Assembly (NCBI GenBank): GCA_900618425.1
Contig: UZAN01039532.1
Span: 12,327-31,256 of the forward strand
Direction: 5' to 3'
Source: Echinostoma caproni
Taxonomy: Eukaryota; Platyhelminthes; Trematoda; Plagiorchiida; Echinostomatidae
Length of the DNA stretch: 18,930 nt
The notes below the pieces were generated by a model. That model searched no databases. It was not told where the DNA came from and worked only from the letters and a program-made list of their open reading frames with translations. This document shows, in pieces, positions 1-8,236 of this stretch (positions are counted from its first letter, which is position 1; every line of letters starts with the position of its first letter). Both the position numbers and the translations under genes were made by a program.

Positions 1-184
1 ATTGTGTACGGGACCTTTTTGCACACAGGACTGGGTTACGTAACTTGATTAGCATCGCTTTACTAAACGCCAAAATCCTGGGTTTTAAGTTACGTGATAA
101 TGGCTTGTGGGTCAACAATGTGTCCATTTGGCATGAGATGTTTTGCGATTGATGACCTTGGATTTCTCTTAACAACGTCTTAGA
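1..184. other. No identifiable feature
   Basis: No open frame, RNA gene or repeat is recognisable here. The stretch precedes the dispersed repeat starting near 185. It could be more of the same retroelement complex beyond recognition, but nothing in the sequence shows this. Confidence 0.5.
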
Positions 185-318
185 GGTCAAAACGAACTGT
201 GGTTATCAAAACTTGCTTGTATAAATACCAGATTATTTTACGTTATAACGACTGGAGAGAGAGAGAAAAAGAAATGTTCACATCTCGCAATATTTGTCTT
301 CTATCGGTTCTAACGAAT
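185..318 (+). repeat. Dispersed repeat family A, copy 1
   Basis: This block shares an ordered series of short motifs with four other places in the window, which lie in the opposite orientation. Shared motifs are GGTTATCAAAACTT, ATAAATACCAGATT, TTACGTT, CGACTG.AGA, TCTCGCAATATTTGTCTTCT and a following TCGGT. The best partner is the reverse complement of 4205-4315. The 3' boundary falls near 318, right where the RT reading frame starts and next to the ambiguous base at 321. The repeat's class is unknown. It has no convincing coding potential, no Pol III boxes and no poly(A) tail that I can see. Confidence 0.6.
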
Positions 319-319
319 T

Positions 320-1214
320 GNGAGTCTTTCGTGGTGCTGTGCTCTCTCCCTTGTTATTTTATACTGTTATCAGTGAATTACGCTCAATTCCACCAGCCAA
401 GATCTGTAAGTATGCAGATGACATTGTCTTATGTCAAGCTATTTCAAACCGATCGGACATAGAATCATTTTCTGACAGTTTACTACAAGTACAATCATTC
501 TGGAATCAATCCGGTCTCCGATTGAATACTTCTAAATCCTTTGAATGCATTCTTAGTCTTTCTCCAGCTGATTATCGCTCGGAACCCTCAGTCATCAACT
601 CCGTACCCGTCATCAGAACACACACCACCAAATACCTAGGAGTCACCATAGATAGCAATCTACGGTGGTCCTCCCATGTGCTTGCTTGTGTTGGTAGACT
701 GCGACGCTTATCTTTTCAAGTACGTAAGCTTCGTCAATTGTGTGTCAGACATGAAACTGTATGTTCCTTTGTTTATCAATGAAATTTTGCCGTCACACTT
801 TATTGTTCGCCCGTTATTTTGCCTGGACTACTTAAAAAGGATTTCATTACTCTAGGTCTGGTAATTATCAGGCATGTTTATCTTATTCCTTCAAACACTC
901 TGATCAAAAAATTGTGTAGTTTACATATCACCTCATGTAAGCATTTTGCTCATAAAATACTCAATGACCCCAGTCATCCGCTCAATCACGATTTATCTGC
1001 TTGCTGTTCCCACGCTACAACCCGATCCAGTTTTCGCTGCTTACCTTCACACATAAACATTTATCGCAACTCAATGGTTCCACATCTGGTTCGTATTCTC
1101 ACTGACACGGCTAGAATCCGTAACGAACTAATCTTAAATCTACAAAGACGAACACCATTTAGTTTTATCATTGTTATATACGAATTATCATTTCACTTTT
1201 TTATCCCACTGTAA
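320..1214 (+). pseudogene. Non-LTR retrotransposon RT, 3' half (CR1/Jockey-like), decayed
   Basis: One frame runs from the repeat junction to the stop at 1214, broken only by a TGA at 780-782. It begins inside the RT palm with GAVLSPLLF (about 331-357). It then shows the catalytic YADD motif (411-422, preceded by K), followed by spaced motifs of the non-LTR palm and thumb: GLRLNTSKS and KYLGVTIDSNLRW (about 630-672). After the stop the same frame continues with LYCSPVIL-PGLLKKDF, then a C-terminal region with FAHKILND and YRNSMVPHLVRIL. That order is typical of CR1/Jockey-clade elements. The endonuclease and RT fingers are missing, as expected from 5' truncation. Q is replaced by R before GAVLSP. 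The element is inactive; its clade assignment is from memory of family patterns. Confidence 0.85.
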
Positions 1215-1840
1215 CGGTGAACACATTTTTGACTGAAATGTAAGCATAGTTGCCCGCACAAGTCACCGATAATACAGTACAGTGCAATCAGTGTACTTGA
1301 GATTCGCTATGAATAAACATTAATATTTATATTTTTCGGTACAAATATCGTTCCAAAAAGTGGAAGGATTTCAAATCGTTTGCGACGAATCGACTGGACT
1401 AATTGAATTCCTTAGTGGCACACTTCATTATCTTCATTATCAAATTCTATTGATTGGTTCAATTATTTGATTACATGTGTGATGAAACATTCTCAAAATC
1501 ATCATCCTATCGTAGAGAAAGATCAGATCTAAATATTCAGTGAGAATTAGACAAGCTGCACAAAAAAACGCTACATCAAAATACATCGGTGTGTATGTAA
1601 GCCGTCCTTAGGGATACAGTACTCTTGAAAAAAATTATATGCCAGGGTTTGCCCTCAGTACATTTCTCATCGGTGAGAAATTCAGGTGACTTCGAGAAAA
1701 TAAATGTACAAGAAAAGTACTAAATAATATCATTCCATAAGGTTGATGCATTCATATTTTCACCGGTCAGATAAAGTGTGACCGCTAAAGTGGTAACAGT
1801 CTGGTACCTCAATTCAACTCTTCTTGCTCTGATCCCACAA
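1215..1840. other. Non-coding; likely 3' UTR of preceding element, then unknown
   Basis: The first hundred or so bases probably belong to the 3' UTR of the RT fragment. AATAAACATTAATATTT near 1312 is A/T-rich and could mark the element's end, but no clear tail repeat is seen. The rest has no gene or repeat that I recognise, apart from a short ACAGTCTGGTA match (about 1798) to part of family A that may be chance. Confidence 0.4.
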
Positions 1841-1934
1841 GATGAAACTTTGTTTACTAAATCTTGAGATTTGTCTCGTTGCATCAAAAACCCATTCTTT
1901 GTATGTCGATTGTGAAAAGTTCAGTAGCCTCGGT

Positions 1935-1946
1935 GGGATTCGAACC
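1935..1946 (-). promoter_or_regulatory. Pol III internal promoter B box
   Basis: The minus-strand GGTTCGAATCCC is an excellent match to the B-box consensus GGTTCGANTCC, which binds TFIIIC. In the second copy (near 5629-5640) the corresponding sequence has decayed to GGTTTGAATCC. Confidence 0.65.
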
Positions 1947-1987
1947 CACGCATGGACACCGCCTACGTTTTGTACGCGCATGCTCTA

Positions 1988-1999
1988 CCAGCTGAGCTA
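1988..1999 (-). promoter_or_regulatory. Pol III internal promoter A box
   Basis: The minus-strand TAGCTCAGCTGG matches the type 2 Pol III A-box pattern TRGCNNAGYNGG. It is paired with a B box at 1935-1946, about 42 bases downstream on that strand. It is part of the tRNA-derived repeat. Whether it is transcribed is unknown. Confidence 0.6.
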
Positions 2000-2022
2000 C
2001 GAGGCCACACCGGTAGCACTGA

Positions 2023-2261
2023 TCTTTTTCACGTTGCTAACTGGTGGATGCCACATGCCTCTGTAAGTTGGATGGGTAAATTCGAATGTGTGTTGTGTTT
2101 CAGTTTATTGTACCCTGTTTGTTCGTGGGCATGCGATCTCAACAGCTAGACACTAGAGCGTTCTAATCAGGGTCTCATCCCTTGGCCCACAATCTACAAG
2201 GCGGGCTGCATGCACCGAAACCAAAGCTGAAGCCAAGCCAAACATATTTAACACATCAACA
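2023..2261. other. Non-coding, no recognised feature
   Basis: Homology to the second tRNA-derived copy stops near 2022. The short open frames here overlap the repeat by chance and show no domain. Nothing else is supported. Confidence 0.4.
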
Positions 2262-2310
2262 AAAGAAAGAAGACAAATATCGCGCGATGTCAAGAATTCG
2301 TCTAATCTTC
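2262..2310 (-). repeat. Dispersed repeat family A, copy 2 (partial)
   Basis: On the + strand GAAGACAAATATCGCG is followed by TTCGTCTAATCTTCT. This lines up with GAAGACAAATATTGCG followed by TTCGAATCTTCTCA at 4208-4252, with nearly the same spacing. Only this end of the repeat is recognisable. Orientation matches copies 3 to 5 and is opposite to copy 1. Confidence 0.45.
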
Positions 2311-3402
2311 TAAATCAATGGCTTAAATCAAGCAGGCTCTCATACAGTTCTATTACGGTGAATGAACATGTGCACACATAAAGAGATTACTAAATATAGA
2401 AGGAAAAGGTCTATGGTATGGTACACTGATTGTATCAAAACCGTTTGTGGACATGTGGGTGTTACAAAATAATAAGTATTGCACAACATTTCAAATGCAG
2501 TCATTTTTGAATATCCACAAATCTTTTGGGTAACCGTGGTTCAGCAATGTTCTCCTCAGGAACTGTTCTCCTTCCTTTGGTGTAGGCGGAGAATAAATGT
2601 TGACCGCTAAATACAATAGGTTTCTCACAAGTCCGTCAGTAAGCCAAGGGGTGAAAAACCGGAAACGTGTAGGTGTTGACCATTAATTTTTCATAATAAT
2701 TAAAACAGGTGCCAGTGCCCGTTTCACTATGCATATGAAAAAATCGTTTCCATAAATTCATCTGATATTGAATGAAATCATTTTCAAATTTCATGAAGAA
2801 ATATATTAACAAATTATACCATAAAATCAATAACCAATAACCATTATGCTGGTATGTGGAGGATTGAATGCATAGATTAACTGTGTCTCAATCAGGCTTC
2901 TGATTCGGCATTGGTTACTTTGCAACAAACGCTCATTCCTACAGAAATACTTTCAACTCCACAAAAGTCAACTATGTTGAATTCTATCATTTTTCACAAG
3001 CATTGAACAGCTCTCCCTCTCTCTGATTCGATAATTTTCATTATAGTCCGAATCCCGCAGCTAAACTGACTGCATGAATAGAACACGAGAATGTCACCCC
3101 TTTGATAGGTGAACATTTAATCAACCTATTGTATTAAGTCTATCCAAAATCAAAACTCAACTTGTATATGCAAGCTTGCTGCAGTCATTGTACCTCACTC
3201 ATGGGAGCCCTAGACTCTGAAATCATGACAATAAGACCGAAACAAATCTACCATCTGTTGTGGATTTCGCATGTTAAAGTCTTTACCTGTCCCACTGTGA
3301 TCTGAAACGTTAAACGACATTGTCACCCTCCTCCCCGCCCCGCACGCGATTCAGAAACATTATTTAGCACTGCCGGGTACTAATTTAGGTAACCAATGCC
3401 AG
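2311..3402. other. Non-coding, about 1.1 kb without a gene
   Basis: No coding frame or RNA gene is seen. One exact 17-base string (TTTTCACAAGCATTGAA, 2991-3007) recurs at 14281-14297, hinting at another old dispersed repeat. A minus-strand open frame at 2636-2830 is A/T-rich and shows no domain. Confidence 0.4.
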
Positions 3403-3534
3403 TATAAAATGATTCGCCACAGTTCAGTGTAGTTTCGTCAAAATTCACACTTCTTCCCACTTTCCCACTTTCTTCACTGCTACCGATCAGGTACGTTCTC
3501 AAACCTTCTAAACATGAACCGATTATCGAACCAA

Positions 3535-4204
3535 GGTAAATCAAGTAACTACCTTGGTCACTGTTGAATTCGCTTTTGAGTTACCAAAATGTCCGGCATA
3601 ACTAATACACCTAGGCCTAGGTTTATGTTTCAAGCAAGGGGACGCCTTTGAAGAACGCTCACAAACTGTCACATGCGCTTGATCCATCAATGAGAATTAT
3701 TCAAAAATCACATGACATTTCAAATCCCATTGATTATTTTCCTAGACTGCCGTTCTGGAAACTTATTGTGAACTTCCTTGGAGACAGTAAAACTGTATCA
3801 TCACCAAGAGCGTCGAAGCATCTACAGGAGCTTGAACAGTCCGTGGTTTGTTCACCCAATGTGCAAACAACTCACTTTTAATCAGTAAATGTGCTACAGT
3901 CATGCATGCTCTTCTAGCGGTTTCCAACACACTTCCTAATTTGAAGGTAGCGCTTTGATCGAAAGGCACAAAAGCGGTACGAAACAACCTCAATCCGGTT
4001 TTAACAAACACCGTTCAATCGATTTATTTTATGACAATGTCCAAAGGCCTCATTCGATCACTAGAACGAGAAAAAACAAAGATTGGTGTACGTGATCAAG
4101 AGATAAATTTTCAGAGTTTCACTTCCTCGAGAACTAAGCAGGGTGGAAAAGTGTATTCAAGAGAACCATATGGAACAATCGCAGTTTTTTTTATTAGACC
4201 AGAG
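3535..4204. other. Non-coding, no recognised feature
   Basis: Two overlapping opposite-strand frames of about 80 codons (3648-3881 + and 3763-4011 -) have no motif I recognise and no splice-site support. I regard them as chance. Nothing else is identifiable. Confidence 0.35.
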
Positions 4205-4315
4205 AGAAGACAAATATTGCGAACTGCTAAACTTCCATTCGAATCTTCTCAGTCGCTTCAACGTGAAACAATCTGGTATTTATGCATGGAAGTTTTGATA
4301 ACTACAGTGATTCGA
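4205..4315 (-). repeat. Dispersed repeat family A, copy 3
   Basis: This is the clearest family A copy. On the + strand it reads GAAGACAAATATTGCGAACTG, then TTCGAATCTTCTCAGTCGCTTC, AACGTGAAACAATCTGGTATTTATGCATG and AAGTTTTGATAACTAC, in blocks that match the reverse complement of 185-318 and the + strand of 4985-5092. The unit is therefore at least 110 bases. It has no coding content. Confidence 0.6.
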
Positions 4316-4748
4316 AGTATAAAATTTAGGGTTGTGGAGAGAGCGATCAGTTCTATGGCAACTTGATTGATTGCGTCTGAAATCTGTGTGTACAAGGTTG
4401 GTTTTTTTTGAACACCGGGAGCCGAGGATTCATGCAACATGAAAACGGTTTGAACGACTAATGTGGGTCCAGTTATCAACAGGTATCATAATTCGGAAGC
4501 CATCAGTTTTCAATCAGTGTGCCATTTTCTATGATGTTCATTCTTGCGCTTATTCGGCCCAGATTATAATGATACACTTGGATTACTCGACCGTGTTATT
4601 CTTATTTCATGTCGTTTTGATTGAAGCTGATTGACCTGATTTGTTGATGTGTGTGCGTATCAGTGACTTCTCCTTTAGAATGCAATCCACATTGTCTTGC
4701 GTTAAAGCTTCCATACCTAACGGATTTCGATGTTATTTCTAGTCCGTT
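4316..4748. other. Non-coding, no recognised feature
   Basis: This spacer between a family A copy and a possible RT remnant holds no gene, RNA or repeat that I can support. Confidence 0.35.
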
Positions 4749-5009
4749 TTGTCACTTCCAACTTTATTGTGCACCAATCAGTTCGGCAAATTATATTTGG
4801 GTTTCACTTCACTGTTTTTCACCTTTTCTTTCAATTCCAAGAGTAAAAAGGGACTTCTAATAGATTTCCCTCCTGTCCATTGTTTCACAAGGTCAACATT
4901 TGAGTTAGAATTTTTATTTGCCTATAATAGACTCCCGTTATCAGAGTCTAGCGCAGCCAGTCCGAAATTGCGGTTATTGATAATATCATTCCCAAGGTCG
5001 ACTGCGTAA
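4749..5009 (+). pseudogene. Possible C-terminal fragment of a non-LTR RT
   Basis: The 86-codon frame has F-S-FNSKSKKGLL early on and LFAYNRLPLSES near residues 56-67. The pattern (aromatic)-NRLPL followed by a serine-rich segment resembles the conserved WNSLP-type box close to the C-terminus of CR1/Jockey-like elements. The W is absent (Y instead) and no RT catalytic motif lies upstream. It is immediately followed by a family A copy. The resemblance is weak and this could be chance. Confidence 0.25.
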
Positions 5010-5092
5010 AAGACGAACATTTCTTATAAACTCCTCGCTCGTTTCGACATAAAACAGTCTGGTATTCCTACAAGAAATTTTTGATAGCCTAA
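4985..5092 (-). repeat. Dispersed repeat family A, copy 4
   Basis: On the + strand, AGACGAACATTTCTTATAAAC is followed by GCTCGTTTCGAC, ATAAAACAGTCTGGTATT and AAATTTTTGATAGCCTA. This repeats the order of copy 3 (AGACAAATATTGCGA, CAGTCGCTTCAAC, GTGAAACAATCTGGTATT, AAGTTTTGATAACTA). It is diverged by many substitutions and small gaps. Confidence 0.5.
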
Positions 5093-5589
5093 ATTAAATA
5101 AGAATGAATCACTATGGCGAGGAAGACATTTTACGAGGTCCACCTAAGTTTGTGCTAGATGGTTTGTTTCCGGATAACACTGGTGACCAAAACTGCACTT
5201 TACAGCTATAGGAAGAAAATATTTTCAGTCTTCAAATGTACTGATTGTATTCTGATTTTCTGGTTGTCTTCTTCTAATGTACCAAAACAAGATACTGTTT
5301 CTGCCCATCAATAAAAATCGTTTTCTTTAACTATTTAGCAGTAATTTTACATGGCAATAAAATTGCGATTGAGTCGATAAAACTGAAGTGTATGCCAAAA
5401 TGACTTTTAACAGGTATACCCGGGGGAGGGACAATGAACTGCATGTTCGGGGTTGTACCAAGTAAAGCAAACTGTATTTGTGAATACGGAGTCATTTTGC
5501 ATGTAAGCTCGTGTTCGATAAAGTTATAAAACCGCAAATGGCATTCTACGCATCATTTACAAATGGTTCAACTTGTTGTTTGGCAGATT
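5093..5589. other. Non-coding, no recognised feature
   Basis: No coding frame with a domain, RNA gene or repeat can be supported between the family A copy and the second tRNA-derived repeat. Confidence 0.35.
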
Positions 5590-5722
5590 GAAGTTTTTAT
5601 GTTGACACTGAAAAGTTTAGTAGTTTCAGTTGGATTCAAACCCACATGCATGGACACTGCCTACGCTTTTGTACAGCGCACACACTACCGGCTGACCTTC
5701 GAGGCCACACCGATAGCACTGA
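5590..5722 (-). repeat. tRNA-derived SINE-like repeat, copy 2
   Basis: The second copy matches 1895-2022 across the tRNA-like body and both flanks, and is more diverged. Homology ends at CAGTGCTATCGGTGT (reverse of 5707-5721) on the 5' side and fades near 5594 on the 3' side. Just beyond it (5742-5751) lies a run of ten G. A 106-codon + strand frame crossing the repeat is a chance read-through. Confidence 0.65.
5621..5706 (-). tRNA. tRNA-like pseudogene (second SINE head)
   Basis: The minus strand starts GGCCTCGAAGG where copy 1 has GGCCTCGTAGC, so the D arm is damaged. The T arm is GTGGG-TTTGAAT-CCAAC and the acceptor 3' strand no longer pairs well. The anticodon arm is better kept than in copy 1: TGCGCT/AGCGTA encloses the 7-base loop GTACAAA, with T in the U33 position and ACA as the formal anticodon. 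The variable region is again long. It is almost certainly a non-functional repeat copy. Confidence 0.45.
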
Positions 5723-5741
5723 GAAGAAGAGCATGGACGGT

Positions 5742-5751
5742 GGGGGGGGGG
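5742..5751 (+). repeat. Homopolymer run, ten G
   Basis: Ten consecutive G residues lie in a locally G-rich stretch (GGTGG before, GCGG after). Such runs are prone to sequencing error, so the exact length is uncertain. Confidence 0.8.
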
Positions 5752-5941
5752 CGGATGGTGAACAACTTAGGACGTAGGTCATACGGGTCACTGACGGACG
5801 GATCAATAGACCCACTGGGTCAACGCAGGAAGCGTAGCAGGTCCAGTAAGAAAGGGGACGGAATGACACAAATCAAGAAATAACGAAGCATGACTGGGGA
5901 AAGGTAAATGCTGTTTAAGGGTTTGATCAGGGAACGTCTGT

Positions 5942-6725
5942 TTGGAGATCGGAACGGATTCAACAGCTGATCTCACTGACTTGGCCAAACTACAGGATTA
6001 TTCCCAGCTAGGTGTGATCATGCCTCAAGAAAGTTGGCTGCACAACAAAACTGAGGATGAAATAGTACACTTGGATGACCTCGCTCGCTGTCGAGTCGAT
6101 CGTCCTGTTCCTTATTCCAGACGGGGTGGTGGTGTCATCACATTTGTCAAAAATCTGTGGTGTCATTTGACCAAAAATGTGTTGTCTTTATTTTACGCTT
6201 TATATAAACGTAACAGCACTTCAGTGAAAGCCCAAACATTTCAGCTTTTCCAGCCACTCATTCTTGGGAATGTAAATATTGCCCTATCATGCTCATTTAC
6301 TGTCCTTAATGGTTTTTATGACATTCTTTCAATTACATTGATTGAATATATTGATAATTCACTTTGCATTATTTGTGGTGACTTCAACAATTCTGATACC
6401 CGCTTCTCAACAACTTTGAAATGCTGTCTCCTTTCCCACCAGATTTGATGCATATATGGATTTCGGTTTTGTAAACCTTCCTCATTTGCGTCTTGTAGAA
6501 CATCACCCGCCCCACCCCGCCGCCCCATTGGAGATGTCTGATCACTTCATCTTAACGTTTTCCCTTATCATCTTTAACAGAACGAACCATCTTCTCTTTC
6601 ATCGAAGTCGTGATCATAAGCTTCCAGCTTCTCCAGAAAATCTAGAAAGGTTAAGGGAAATGATCAAGCCCTCCGAACTTATAGTTTTTTCTCACCCCAA
6701 ACCTTCCGCTTTTTGTGATCAATGA
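5942..6725 (+). pseudogene. Endonuclease (AP-type) domain of the CR1-like element
   Basis: The first frame (5942-6448) carries LQDYSQLGVIMPQESWL, in which E is the metal-binding catalytic glutamate of the usual ETWL box. It continues with RRGGGVITFVKN and CIICGDFNNSD, the conserved GDFN box. The reading then shifts by one base near 6430-6456 into a second frame (6456-6725) with MDFGFVNL and, around 6532, MSDHFIL. This contains the terminal SDH motif with the catalytic histidine. The domain would nick target DNA for target-primed reverse transcription. Spacing between boxes is compressed, suggesting small deletions. Confidence 0.8.
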
Positions 6726-7014
6726 ACAAGCGCAACGAGATGAGCTCTCTTTCTAAATCTATCAAGTTTGGACCTATACACTCGTGCTCGACTCGAAAAC
6801 AAAGTTAGTCGAGAGACCTGACAAGCCGTCAACTTAATTTCTGGCGTCAAATCGTCACAGCGAGCAATTTCTGTTCTGGCTACAGAGTGTCTGAATCAGA
6901 GCCTCATTAACCATGGAACCGCTCCCGCTGCTATACCTAATGGATATGGAATAAACATGACTGATCCCAACGCCAGCGTTGCACCTGCCGAAATTTATCA
7001 ACAGTTTTGAAGGT

Positions 7015-7397
7015 GTTTGAGAGGCTCCCGATTGAAACCGTATCCACACTGTTCAATTCGGTGACCCAAACCAGTTTGCTAATCCCTCTTTTTCCACGTG
7101 GCGTTCAACCTAGTACGATTGAACTCTTGGTCCACTATTTCTCCAATCGTCGGCAGTTCACACGCTAGGGAAGGTCGTTCATCTTCATTGATGCCTTCCT
7201 CGCAGCGCTTACTGTATGGTTCTTTTTTATTCCCTTTTCTATTTTCTGCTTACATTTCCTCTGTGCCTATAGACGATTTTTCTGTTCTTGTTAAGTATAC
7301 AGGTGATATAATATTCGATTTGCCAGACCGCAAACCATCATTTCAAATCATTCTACAAGAATACACGTCAGAAATAGTTAAGTGGTCTCAACACTAG
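7015..7397 (+). pseudogene. Reverse transcriptase fingers/palm of the CR1-like element
   Basis: Pieces lie in alternating frames. FERLPIETV is followed by LLVHYFSNRRQFTR (about 7120-7165), the conserved segment before the GVPQG box. Next come a degraded LLYGSFLFPFLFSAYISSVP and FSVLVKYTGDIIFDLP. The catalytic box is YTGD (7296-7307) where active elements have YADD. The first catalytic aspartate is lost (G), so polymerase activity would be abolished. The fingers upstream (6726-7015) are too decayed to call. Confidence 0.75.
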
Positions 7398-7539
7398 AAT
7401 ATTCGTATAAGCCCCCCAAATTGTGAAGATCAAATTTTTCCCCTTTTGAAAGGTCACAAGAATGCTGAGTTGTCGTATGCCAGCCCGCGTTTATCTATCT
7501 ATCAGTGACCAGATGGGTCGACAATCATTTGTCTAATAA

Positions 7540-8056
7540 CTTGACGTTATTTTCAACCGTAACCTCACCTGGTGGGACTACGACAATGACGTTATTTTTG
7601 AAGGTCAGGAGGTTCACATTTTATGTTTCACGTCTCAGATAACTTTCTATCCCAGATCATTCATAAGGCGTTTTGTTTTTGCTTGCGTTTTGCCCCACCG
7701 GCTTTGTGGGTCCCCTGTTACCTTCTACGGTCTTGTTAACAAGTATCTCAAACTCATTTCCCGATCCCTCAAGTTTCTTTCCGTTTGTATTCTCATAGTA
7801 CGGGCAATCCTGGTACATTATGTGATGACACACCACCTCCAGTCCTATAAAACATTTCAATGAGATCCTATCTGATATTTCCCATCCCCTTTTTTCTGTT
7901 CTTTGTCAATGTGTTTCTTCCTCATCCACCTGTTCCAGTCATAAACTTTTAAAAGTGTACAATGAAGCTCACAGGCGCTCCCTTGTTTCGTATCTCACCA
8001 GATTTCTTACAAACCATGAACTCGTTGCAGGAAATCTGCGCAAAATGCTAAACTAG
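7540..8056 (+). pseudogene. RT thumb and C-terminal region of the CR1-like element
   Basis: DVIFNRNLTW (about 7541-7572) corresponds to the LGVxxDxxLxW thumb motif. KYLKLISRSLKFLSVC follows in one frame near 7740-7790. The last open stretch (7829-8056) reads continuously with EILSDISHPL, HKLLKVYNEAHRRSLVSYL, and TRFLTNHELVAGNLRKMLN before the TAG at 8054-8056. This order matches the C-terminus of trematode-type CR1 elements as I remember them. The relative integrity of the last 75 codons suggests this end is the youngest-looking part. Confidence 0.75.
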
Positions 8057-8216
8057 ATGAATCGTAAACAGCCTGGTACGTCATTGGTTCTTTGATGTCA
8101 CTGTGCGTTTCACTTCTAAATGATATATTACATTTCGCTTTTTGTTTTAAATTGTTGACATACTCTGGTTATAAAGTTGCGGAATATCCATCTTTCGAAG
8201 TGTATAGAACGATTCC

Positions 8217-8236
8217 TTGACTCGACTTGACTTGAA
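8217..8236 (+). repeat. Pentamer tail of the CR1-like element
   Basis: Four successive 5-base units, TTGAC TCGAC TTGAC TTGAA, lie 160 bases after the RT stop codon. CR1-group elements usually end in short tandem repeats instead of poly(A), so this plausibly marks the exact 3' end of the insertion. Confidence 0.55.

Larger units (their letters stand above)
1925..2006 (-). tRNA. tRNA-like sequence or tRNA pseudogene (SINE head)
   Basis: Read on the minus strand this folds as a cloverleaf-like tRNA. The 7-bp acceptor stem is GGCCTCG/CGAGGCT with a G-U terminal pair. The D arm is GCTC-AGCTGGTA-GAGC and the T arm is GTGGG-TTCGAAT-CCCAC, with an A in the discriminator position. The Pol III A box (TAGCTCAGCTGG, + strand 1988-1999) and B box (GGTTCGAATCCC, 1935-1946) are near consensus. 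The anticodon arm is damaged: TGCG/CGTA with a 9-base loop, two bases shorter than in the other copy. The variable region is unusually long, about 14 bases. The amino-acid identity is therefore unresolved. It may still score as a tRNA in automated searches, but I read it as repeat-derived. Confidence 0.55.
1895..2022 (-). repeat. tRNA-derived SINE-like repeat, copy 1
   Basis: The block aligns with 5590-5722 in the same minus orientation. The match covers the tRNA-like part, about 30 bases after its 3' end (GCTACTGAACTTTTCA versus ACTACTAAACTTTTCA, then a related ATGTCGA/ATGTTGA stretch on the + strand), and about 15 bases before its 5' end (CAGTGCTACCGGTGT versus CAGTGCTATCGGTGT). Two diverged copies with shared non-tRNA flanks indicate an interspersed repeat rather than two independent tRNA genes. 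The copy carries good internal Pol III promoter boxes. No tail or target-site duplication could be identified. Confidence 0.7.
5940..8236 (+). mobile_element. CR1-like non-LTR retrotransposon, 5'-truncated and decayed
   Basis: Parts appear in the order expected for an endonuclease/RT polyprotein: an apurinic-type endonuclease (5942-6725), RT fingers and palm (about 7015-7397), thumb (about 7540-7584), C-terminal region to a stop at 8054-8056, a short 3' UTR, and a four-unit TTGAC-like tail (8217-8236). Any ORF1 is absent, so the copy is probably 5'-truncated. The body is also shorter than a full EN-RT polyprotein, so internal deletions are likely, especially between 6725 and 7015. Many stops and frameshifts make it inactive. 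The closest clade by eye is CR1/Jockey, from remembered family patterns. Confidence 0.85.

Noticed and set aside
199..462. 87-codon frame overlapping the start of the first RT fragment
   Set aside because: A shadow: it covers family A and then the wrong frame of the RT palm.
1842..2149. Two overlapping short + strand frames
   Set aside because: They read antisense across the tRNA-like repeat and show no independent coding evidence.
3648..4011. Opposite-strand frames of about 80 codons
   Set aside because: Neither shows a domain; overlap on both strands suggests low stop density by chance.
5563..5883. 106-codon + strand frame
   Set aside because: It reads antisense through the tRNA-derived repeat and a ten-G run; the apparent composition is explained by the repeat.
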